Part shown: positions 36,188 to 44,667 of the stretch, one piece after another
How the letters are laid out: every line of letters begins with the position of its first letter
Numbering within the stretch: position 1 is the first letter of the stretch
Source: Cinnamomum chago
Taxonomy: Eukaryota > Streptophyta > Magnoliopsida > Laurales > Lauraceae
NCBI GenBank assembly: GCA_038049695.1
Contig: CP142452.1
Coordinates: 75,400,501-75,464,500 of the forward strand
Direction of reading: 5' to 3'
DNA length: 64,000 nt
Made by a program: the position numbers and the translations under genes
The notes under the pieces: model-generated
The model's input: only the letters and a program-made list of their open reading frames with translations
Databases searched by the model: none
What the model was told of the DNA's origin: nothing

Positions 36188-39100
36188 CTAGAAGTATATA
36201 GAAAGACTAACCAATCTCTCAGCCAACTTCACTTCTTGTCTCCGATACCGATCAACATCAGGAAACTCACTGATACAAAGATGAGGGATGTGTTGTATCT
36301 TGTGCCAATCCTCGCCAATGTTTGTCTCACATCGTCCGGCTAATACAGGACAATGTAAGATAAATAAGGATTTGAGTGCGGTGAGGCGTTGTAGCTCTTT
36401 TGGCAATGATGTTATCTTATGGCAGCTCTCAATGGATAGATGATGAAGTGATGTTAGATTTCCCAACCTCTCTGGTAGGCTTTCCAACTTATGACACCAT
36501 ATTAACTTCAGAACTTGGAGACCGGTAAGAAATGATATCTCATTTGGTAAAGTTGTCAACGTAAAGCAGCCTTCTATTTTTAAACTTTTAAGGAGAGAGA
36601 TGTGATGAAGCTCTTTGCTGAAAGAAATTAGTCTGTCACCAGAATCAATTGTCAGTTCTTGAAGAGAGATCAAGCCTCTCATCTCCTCAACTGGAAAGGA
36701 CAGAAGATTACACGCTTTTAGACTCAGAGATTTTAGAGTGGTGAGGTTTTGCAATCCCATGTGCACATCTTCAAGCTGGGTACAATCTGCAATTTTTAGA
36801 TGTGTGAGATTTTGTAGCATCCCTTGCCACAAAGGCTCTGCACCCGACACTGGCGAAGAACCAATAGTCAAATGCTCAGAAGATGGAAATAATATGATTT
36901 TAGTTAGCATGAGGCAGTCATATATTTTCAACTTGACAAGCCTAGGGAATATCCGCCCACTCCTCCATCCTGACCATATTCTCAATTTTCCCATACCTCT
37001 TATAGTAAGTTCTTCTAATGATGGGAATCCTGCTGACACCTCATTACCATAGACTTCATCGCCAATGTACTCCACATTTTGCAATCTTATAAGTTCTAAG
37101 ACTTTGAGCGAAGGTAATTGGCCAAGTGGTGGCAAGTGGTTCAATCTTACACAATTAGATAACTTGATTTTTTGTAGTCTGGCAAGAGTGGTGTCCATCA
37201 TCCAACTAGGAAATTGGATGCCCCAATAGTTGGATAACACCAACACCTCCAGATTTCCATGTGGCTGGAGGCCTTGGAGAATCTGCTCTTCAATTGTTCC
37301 TTCATTAATTCTCATGTTCTCAGGATCAGAAAGACCAAGACGTGTCCAATTTAGTGCAAGAGAAGTAAGATTTGGTTTGCCGATGAGATTAGCTTTTTCA
37401 ACATCAATGGGATTTTTTATATTCTCAAGGTGTTCAATGATCAACCTTCCTCTAAGGTTTAAACTTTGTAACTCTCCTATGCCACTACATTCAATGTGCT
37501 TGCTCACAATAAAACGTGTTAATTCTTGGAGGCATGTCAATCGCCCCATCCTTGGAGGCATATGAGTTAGCATAGGACAACCTCTTATGTCCAAATGTCT
37601 AAGGTTGGTCAAGTACCTCAGGCCAATGGGTAACATATAAAGTCGTCGACACATAGTTAGTATTAAAGTCTGTAAATAATATAGACTAGTCAACGATTCA
37701 GGTAACATAACAATATTGGATCTGGAGAGGTCGAGGTACCTTATATGTTTCAAGCTGTCTGGCCGTTTTAGCAATTGCAATTGCTGGACAGCAGGAGGGT
37801 TCCTTAAATCCAACACTCTCAAACATTTAAATTTGCTCACGTGAGAAGGCAAGTGCAGCCCATCGCCATAATTGATACATGTGCGTAGCATTTGAGGTTC
37901 AATTGAGGAGTCACGAAGCATTTCTGATGATGTTAAGTCAAAACATGAGACATGACGAACCCTTTTGGAGATTTTCACAAATTTGCCGTCCTTTGCGACA
38001 CAACATTCATTTCCCATAACAGATCGTGCAAGATCATGAAAGAGGTCATGCATACTGAAGAAAGTTATTTTGTCCACTAACAATCTCCATCTAGGATCGT
38101 AGAATGTTGTAAAGTCTTCCTTGACGTCCTTGACGTCTTGGAAGAAAGATTTCATAACCAACTCATTGAAAATCTCATTGCCAATATCTTCCAACTCCAT
38201 TCCTATTTTGGAAGGAATAAAACCATTGCCCATCCATAACTTAATCAGTCTTTCCTTCCCTATCTTAAAATTTTTAGGGAAAATAGCGCAAAAGGCAAAA
38301 CATTGCTTCACATGTGACTTTAGATGGTTATAGCTCAACCTCAAAGCAGGCAATATTCCATACTCATTTTCATTGGCTACATTCCATATTTCACTGTCCC
38401 TTACATATGCCCATCTGGCTTCATCTGTCTCGCAATACAAAAGGCCTCCTAGAGTTAGCACTGCGAGTGGGTTGCCCTTGCATTTCTTCACAATCTCACG
38501 TCCAATTGACACCAAGTTAACTTGATGTGTTTCTCCCTCCTCTCTTAGATTTCCAAGTCCTGGTTGGCTGAACAAAGACCAGCAATGATCATCTGGCAAA
38601 CCCTCCAAAACAATTGGACTGATTGTGCTCATTATGGATGCAACCTTTCTTATGCGCGTAGTTACAACAATTCTACTTCCTCGTCCTCCGCAAATCAACA
38701 GTTCTCTCAGCCTTGCCCACTTGTCCAGTTTTTCATTCCAGACATCATCCAACACAAGCAGGAATCTCTTCTCACTCAGCGCTTCTCGGAGGCGATGCTG
38801 CAATTCCTCCACATCGAATTTCTTCACATTGCTGGGTCCAGGTCCTCCAGGATAATCACCAGCTGCCAAGTAAAATGTGCTCGCACTGCTGGGTCCAGGT
38901 CCACCACGAAGACCACGAGTTGCACGTTCAATGATCTTATTTTGAAGCCTTATAACATCAAAATCATCAGAGACACATATCCACATTTTCAGCTTAAAAT
39001 GATCGTCCACATCTTCATGGTTGTAGGCAAACTGAGCTAGCGTTGTTTTGCCAATGCCTCCCATGCCCACAATTGGAATGACTAAAACACCCTGAGGAGG

Positions 39101-39640
39101 TGACAGCAACAAACTGAGTAGCTTCGCTTTCTCTTCTTCTCTTCCAAGTACTCGAGATTTGTTTACGTATGAGCCGGTCTCCCTCTGCTCCTTAAACTTG
39201 CACTCCCAATTTTTAACCGTCTCTTTCAACTGAAACTTATCACTCTCTGCTTTAACAGCTTCGAGTCTCTCGCTAACATCTTTGAGTTCCGAGGCTAAGT
39301 TTGGACGGTTAAAAACTGCGGGGATGAGATTGCGTACCTTCTTTTGGGGAGGCTCCTGGCTCTGTCTCCGGTCCTCGATCTCATACTCTTCCAGTAGGTC
39401 CTCAGCATCGTAAGCAGCATCTTTGATCCTTTCCAGCAACTCCATCAGCTTTGGATCCAACACAGGGCTCCCTTCTGCTATTTCGATGAAACCACGAATT
39501 TCTGTTAGGGAAACCTTAATCTTCTCCAGCTCCAGCTCCAGCTCCTTTTGATCACCCAAGAAGTTTGACAAGTAGGACACGACCTTATCCAGTACTAGAT
39601 TAACTAGGTAGGAGATTGCCGTTTGTTCTACAGTATCCAT
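36188..39640 (-). CDS. CNL-type disease resistance protein (unit A), single exon, 1150 aa
   Basis: An intracellular immune receptor of the CC-NB-ARC-LRR class. Rx-type N-terminal coiled coil about residues 1-140 with the EDVID-like YDAEDLLEEYE (77-87). NB-ARC: P-loop GMGGIGKTT 192-200, RNBS-A to about 228, kinase 2 LLVLDDVW 294-301, RNBS-B GSRIVVTTR 321-329, GNPLA (GLPL) 389-393, RNBS-D CFAFCAIFPK 447-456, MHD 530-532. Leucine-rich repeats fill about 560-1120. All nucleotide-binding motifs look intact, so it is probably functional. Odd: a 38-residue insert (239-276) of two 19-residue GGPGPS repeats lies between RNBS-A and kinase 2. The start MDTVEQTA aligns with its paralogue. A GTTAGT just before the stop could be a 5' splice site. 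Confidence 0.95.
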   Translation of the reverse strand: MDTVEQTAISYLVNLVLDKVVSYLSNFLGDQKELELELEKIKVSLTEIRGFIEIAEGSPVLDPKLMELLERIKDAAYDAEDLLEEYEIEDRRQSQEPPQKKVRNLIPAVFNRPNLASELKDVSERLEAVKAESDKFQLKETVKNWECKFKEQRETGSYVNKSRVLGREEEKAKLLSLLLSPPQGVLVIPIVGMGGIGKTTLAQFAYNHEDVDDHFKLKMWICVSDDFDVIRLQNKIIERATRGLRGGPGPSSASTFYLAAGDYPGGPGPSNVKKFDVEELQHRLREALSEKRFLLVLDDVWNEKLDKWARLRELLICGGRGSRIVVTTRIRKVASIMSTISPIVLEGLPDDHCWSLFSQPGLGNLREEGETHQVNLVSIGREIVKKCKGNPLAVLTLGGLLYCETDEARWAYVRDSEIWNVANENEYGILPALRLSYNHLKSHVKQCFAFCAIFPKNFKIGKERLIKLWMGNGFIPSKIGMELEDIGNEIFNELVMKSFFQDVKDVKEDFTTFYDPRWRLLVDKITFFSMHDLFHDLARSVMGNECCVAKDGKFVKISKRVRHVSCFDLTSSEMLRDSSIEPQMLRTCINYGDGLHLPSHVSKFKCLRVLDLRNPPAVQQLQLLKRPDSLKHIRYLDLSRSNIVMLPESLTSLYYLQTLILTMCRRLYMLPIGLRYLTNLRHLDIRGCPMLTHMPPRMGRLTCLQELTRFIVSKHIECSGIGELQSLNLRGRLIIEHLENIKNPIDVEKANLIGKPNLTSLALNWTRLGLSDPENMRINEGTIEEQILQGLQPHGNLEVLVLSNYWGIQFPSWMMDTTLARLQKIKLSNCVRLNHLPPLGQLPSLKVLELIRLQNVEYIGDEVYGNEVSAGFPSLEELTIRGMGKLRIWSGWRSGRIFPRLVKLKIYDCLMLTKIILFPSSEHLTIGSSPVSGAEPLWQGMLQNLTHLKIADCTQLEDVHMGLQNLTTLKSLSLKACNLLSFPVEEMRGLISLQELTIDSGDRLISFSKELHHISLLKSLKIEGCFTLTTLPNEISFLTGLQVLKLIWCHKLESLPERLGNLTSLHHLSIESCHKITSLPKELQRLTALKSLFILHCPVLAGRCETNIGEDWHKIQHIPHLCISEFPDVDRYRRQEVKLAERLVSLSIYF
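38813..38926 (-). repeat. In-frame 57-bp minisatellite in the NB-ARC domain, 2 copies
   Basis: Two units of exactly 57 bp encode RATRGLRGGPGPSSASTFY and LAAGDYPGGPGPSNVKKFD. The unit nearer the N-terminus is diverged. The same locus in the unit B gene has three units. Confidence 0.95.
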
Positions 39641-39802
39641 TCTTCCTTGTTCTTCTTTTTTCTTCTCCTTTCAACCTTGCAGGCAAGAAAGAGATGAGGA
39701 AGAAGAAGTAGATCTCGTTCTCATAGATAGATAACAAAGGTCAAGGTCAAGCCTGATTGGAGGTTTCTATGAAGCTTCCCCCAACCAAACGCGGCCCACA
39801 AG

Positions 39803-40581
39803 GAAAAATAGTCAAGTAATGCTGCCAAAAGAGTAGGTAATCCAGGCCCACACCAGTTGAATGTTAAACCCTGTGTCAGATATTTTTAAAGTATATATAT
39901 AGGGTGCATCTATATACAGATCTACTTTTGCTACATACAGATGCGCAGATTTTTAGGTAAATATTTTTTAAATCCGCCATCACTTCATTGCTATATCCAG
40001 ATCTACTTTTGCTACTTTTGCTACATACTTACAGATGTGCTTCATTCATACAGGTGTCATTACAGATGTACTTCATACATGTCCAACGTCCATCAAATGG
40101 ACAGTCAGTCATATTCGCCGTCAAATCAGTATTTTTCTTTTTCTTGCCATTTATATTTACAAAGTTGACGTGGCGACTCTTTTAGAGGAAGGCACCGTGG
40201 GTTCCACCGTAAAAATAACAAATGAGCACGTATGACATGGTGTCTGTTACATATGTGCACGAATGAGCTACATAATCTAAGTTACGTATGGGCACGAGTG
40301 AGCACGTACTATGTTAAATTTATTAAGGACGCACGCGGGAGGGAGGCCGTAAAATCATATAATATGATCTTTTAATTTTTTTTAAATAGTAAAATCAAAA
40401 TTTTTAATTTTTTTATTAAATGTTCTTTTACTTTATATTTTTTTTATTTTTATGGTCCGATTAAATTTTTGTACTTTATATATTTTTATATTTTTTGTTT
40501 AAATCTTTGTTTAAATAATTTTTTTTTGTACTTTATATTTTTTAATTTTTTTGTGTACTTCATTGAATCAATGAAATAATA
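39803..40581. other. Spacer between the unit A NLR and the minisatellite
   Basis: No gene is seen. At 39826-39890 is sequence whose reverse complement recurs near 63600-63770. A tatatata word at about 39892 lies some 250 bp upstream of the NLR start codon and could serve as its TATA box. Local repeats of gatctacttttgctac lie at 39920-40030, and 40360-40560 is very T/A-rich. Confidence 0.5.
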
Positions 40582-41134
40582 AGGCCTCCCATACCCTACA
40601 TAGGCCTCCCATGCCTTATGTAGGCAACTCATTATACCTTACATAGGCATCCAATACCCTACATAGGCCTCCCATGCCCTATGTAGGCAACTCATTATAT
40701 CTTACATAGGCATCCAATACCCTACATAGGCCTCTCATACCCTACATAGGCCTCCCCTGCCCTATGTAGGCAACTCATTATACCCTACATAGGCCTCCCA
40801 TACCCTACATAGGTCTCCCATACCCTATGTAGGCCTCCCATGCCCTATGTAGGCAACTCATTATACCCTACATAGGCATCCAATACCCTATGTAGGTCTC
40901 CCATGCCCTATGTAGGCAACTCATTATACCCTACATAGGCCTCCCATACCCTATGTAGGCCTCCCATGCCCTATGTAGGCAACTCATTATACCCTACATA
41001 AGCCTCTCATACCCTACATAGGTCTCTCATACCCTATGTAGGCAACTCATGCCCTACATAGGCCTCTCATACCCTACATAGGCTTCCCATGCCCTATGTA
41101 GGCAACCCATGCCCTATGTAGGCATTCCATACTC
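40582..41134 (+). repeat. Minisatellite of about 27 units with 20/20/23-bp higher-order order
   Basis: Units are of the form aggcctcccataccctacat (20 bp), a variant ending ccctatgt, and a 23-bp form aggcaactcattatacccta plus cat. They often run in the order 20-20-23, giving a 63-bp higher-order period. Each junction makes a small palindrome, cctacatagg or cctatgtagg. The last unit runs into the TATA box of the next gene. Confidence 0.95.
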
Positions 41135-41142
41135 TATATAAA
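41135..41142 (+). promoter_or_regulatory. TATA box of the MULE-OTU gene
   Basis: tatataaa lies 488 bp upstream of the start codon, in ctctatataaacatcac. It aligns with the ccctatgt end of the minisatellite unit, so the box looks like a mutated last repeat. Position relative to a transcription start near 41170 is inferred. Confidence 0.6.
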
Positions 41143-41629
41143 CATCACATGGGATGTTCTCCTCTTCTCATGGAAAGCAACTCTCTAACTTCTCTTCACT
41201 CCATCCTCTCCATTCTCCTCCTCATTATGTTCCTCAAGGAGACTTAGTCCTAAAGCCACACTACTCTCTTAGGATTTCTCATCTAGAAGAGGTTTTCCCA
41301 TCCTAACATGTATTTCTCTATCATTTTTATTTTCCATCTTATGTAAATGAATCTACATGTTAGTTAAAGTTATTTTTTTTAATATTCTTCTTCTTATGGT
41401 TTTATGCTTGATGGTTTATTTATGTTGCTTATGTTTATGCTTGGATTGACAACCCAAGTTTATGATGGCATTAACCTTTTTTGTAGTAGCCTATCTTGAT
41501 CACATACTCTATAAATACTACTTCTTTAGACGAGATTTTTCCAAAAATTATTTATTCTCTTCTCAACTTCTCTAATCTACATTTCTAGTTTTCTCAGTTC
41601 TCTTATATCTTCGGATACTATTCGGTATT

Positions 41630-44600
41630 ATGGACGAACGTATTAAGTTATGGGGCAAAGATTTACGCTTATCAAGTTATTCGACTGAGGTAAATTTTTG
41701 TTTAATATAATATTAATTAATTGTTGACTAAATACTCACTAATTATGCTAGTTAATATGAAACAGAATGATCAATGCGAAGTGATTGCAGTAGCATCAGA
41801 AAATATTCAAGTTCAAACTGATTATACGGAGCAGTTTACAACTAATATGGTATAATTAGATTTTTTATTTCTTAGTCATTTAAATCTGAATAAATACTAA
41901 TTACTTTTTTCATTCTTAGGTATTTAAATGTCGCGAAGAATTAATTCAATGGGCACGAGCAGTTGGGCGTGCAGTTGGATTTATTTTGACAATTGCAAGT
42001 TCAAATCAAGGTGAATTTGGTCAGAAGCCTTACTTGCTTATGCAATGTGAACGAAGTGGACATTATCGGTCGATAAAGACTTCGTCGAAGAAGACCAGTA
42101 CTAGAAAATGCAATTGTCCATTTCGTTTGAAAGGCATTAAATTGGAAGGCGGGAATGATTGGGTATCAATGGTCGTTTGCGGCATCCATAATCACCCTGC
42201 TGCGCATTACATGGAAGGTCATTCGTATGCTGGCAAATTATCAGAGGATGAAACAGGCATTATGATTGATTTGTCCAAAAATTTAGTGAAGCCACGTGAC
42301 ATACTATCCACATTGAAGGGGCGAGATCCACTCAATATGTCTACCATTAAAACCATTTACAATGCTCGTCAAAAACATCGAGTGGCAGAAACTGCAGGGA
42401 GGTCTCAGATGCAACAATTAATGTTTAATCTCAGTAAGCATGATTACATTTCGTGGCATAGAAGTCATGGTGAGTCAAACGAGCTTCAAGATTTATTTTT
42501 TGCTCATCCTTGTTCACTTGATTTGTTACGTGCTTTTCCTCACATACTTCTTATGGACACAACATACAAGACTAACAGGTTCAACATGCCACTTTTTGAA
42601 ATAGTCGGTGTTACATCAACAGAGTTGACTTTTTCTGTTGCATTTGTATTCATCCAGTTCGAGAAAGAGGACAATTTTGCATGGGCATTAAGCTGTTTGC
42701 GTTCTACTATGGACGGGTGTTCATTACCACGAGTGGTGTTGACTGACAGAGATTTAGCATTAATGAATGCTGTGGATCGCGTTTTCCCCGAGTCAACCGC
42801 TTTGCTGTGCAAATGGCATATTGGGAGGAATGTATTAACAAATTGTAAGAAGCTATTCGAAGAAAAGCATGCGTGGGAGAGTTTCTACTCAAAGTGGTGT
42901 TATCTAGTGGATTCTGATACCACCGAAGAGTATTCCAAGAGGTTGCTGACTATTGAGCAATCATTTCGCAGATATCCTAAAGCACTCAATTACATCAAAA
43001 CGATATGGCTGAATAAATATAAGGAGAAATTTGTGCAGGCCTGGACCAACAGATCAATGCATTGCGGTAACAGGACGACGAATCGAGCCGAAAGTCAACA
43101 TGCAAGGTTGAAAAGGCATTTATGTAATTCAATGGGCAATTTTGAGTCCGTGTGGTTACATGTTCATAATCTATTGGAGGCGCAATTCACATCCATTAAA
43201 GCATCGTTGGAACGAAGTGTCAATCTTGTGCGCCATGATTTCAGGCACTCGTTGTACAACGAACTGAGAGGTTTTGCTTCTTGTGCTGCAATGTATCACA
43301 TTTTAGAAGAAGCAAAACGTTCTCATATTGTTAGGGATGATCTTGAAACTTGTGGTTGTCAAATCCGATTAAGTCACGGTTTGCCATGTGCACATGAAAT
43401 CTATACATATATCTCGGAGGGTCGTCCAATTCCACTATCTTCTATTGATTTGTTCTGGAGGAAGCTGGACTTCATGCCTACCACTAGAGTAGAGAATGAT
43501 GATTTAAGCTGCAATGTTGAGTTAGAATTGTTCGCCGACCAATTCAAAAAAAAGCCTCGGTCAGGTAAACTTCGGTGGTTGCAAAAATTACGTGAAATTA
43601 TTAATCCTTCTACCACTTTACTTGCAGAGCCAGAGGTGAAGAAGAATACTCGTGGACGACCTACTTCAAAGAAAAAAGATATTACATCGACTCGAAGAGA
43701 TCCATCAGGATTTGAATATGCTGAGGCAAATCATTCATTTTTTTTACCGAGCAGGCATAGTTTTGCATCATCTTATGTTCCCCCAGCGCCACAACCTCGA
43801 AGATTTTCTACTGATATGCAGCTGGAGGTTGGTCAGCATAAGAACAGTAATCAGTTTCCTACTATTGTGCATCCTAACTTTGACCAGCATAGTTACGTGG
43901 ACCAGTTGCATACGGATTTGCATCCAGAGTTTGGCTCATGTAGTTATGTTGACCAATTTCCTGTTGAATTGTACTCGGGTTTTGGCTCACATAATTACGT
44001 TGACCAATTTTCTACTGATTTCTATTCAGAGTATGGCTCACATAGTTACGTCCACCAGTTTCCACCTCATTTACATCCGTATATTACATCTGTGACCGAT
44101 GTTATTGCTGATGGGAATTGCAGGTTTCGTAGCGTCGCTATGGCTTTACGTATGGATGAAGGTCAAAATGCATGGGCTATTGTAAGGTATGGTATGTTAA
44201 CTGAGCTGAACAACAATGTTGATGAGTATGCATCCTTGTATGGAAGTTACGAAAGGCTTTCACACATAAGAGAAGCGCTGACATTTTTTGAGACAGATAA
44301 GCCTGCACCATTGCTTCATTGGATGAATATGCCGGACATGGGTCACTTGATTGCGTCATGGTATAATGTGGTTTTCATTTTGATTAGTGAATCACAGAGC
44401 ATGACGTTTCTTCCTCTACGGTCTGCACCACCACCACCACATGAACAACATATAATTTGCATTGGACATGTCAATCAGAACCACTTTGTGGAGGTATCCT
44501 TGGTTCCCAATCCTCCAATGCCCCCTATCATGATCCAATGGGGTGCATACAAACACCAATGTGCAGCACAATGGGCTTTAATTTATGAACAAAACTTTGA

Positions 44601-44667
44601 AGACTACAAGCGGATATGGAATCCATCTACTGTAACCCAACCTACTGTACATTTGGATTCTGATTAG
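41630..44667 (+). CDS. FAR1-like MULE transposase fused to an OTU-like cysteine protease domain
   Basis: Three exons: 41630-41689 (MDERIKLWGKDLRLSSYSTE), 41766-41849 (NDQCEVIAVASEN onward) and 41920-44667, with GT-AG introns and matching phases; 963 aa. FAR1-type zinc-binding region about 50-170 (CNCPF, CGIHNH). MULE DDE transposase: D261 (MDTTYK), D324 (LTDRDLA), E439 (NRAESQH). SWIM zinc finger 526-540 (CGCQIRLSHGLPCAH). Basic linker, then four 17-residue repeats (694-761). C-terminal OTU-like domain with DGNCRFR (C782) and NHFVEV (H903), the expected catalytic Cys and His. The frame is open throughout, so the protein may be made. No terminal inverted repeats or target duplication were found, so it may be a mobile MULE with unseen ends or a domesticated gene. 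Confidence 0.9.
43855..44058 (+). repeat. Four 51-bp in-frame repeats in the MULE-OTU linker
   Basis: Units of exactly 17 residues: FPTIVHPNFDQHSYVDQ, LHTDLHPEFGSCSYVDQ, FPVELYSGFGSHNYVDQ, FSTDFYSEYGSHSYVHQ. A partial fifth (FPPHLHPYI) leads into the OTU domain. Confidence 0.95.

Larger units (their letters stand above)
26675..39802. repeat. Segmental duplication unit A
   Basis: Sequence from gtgtacgatgaatca to ccaaccaaacgcggcccac matches 55020-63245 in order and orientation: L1 endonuclease scrap, decayed NLR 3' piece, NLR flank, intact NLR. Without the 5.16-kb CACTA insertion, unit A is close to 8 kb, as is unit B. Similarity is high in most blocks by eye, with small insertions and microsatellite growth in each copy. 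Confidence 0.9.

Noticed and set aside
38564-39040. 158-codon plus-strand open frame
   Set aside because: Antisense shadow of the unit A NLR.
40582-41134. Minisatellite as a CRISPR-like array
   Set aside because: Units are contiguous without unique spacers, and this is a plant nuclear sequence.
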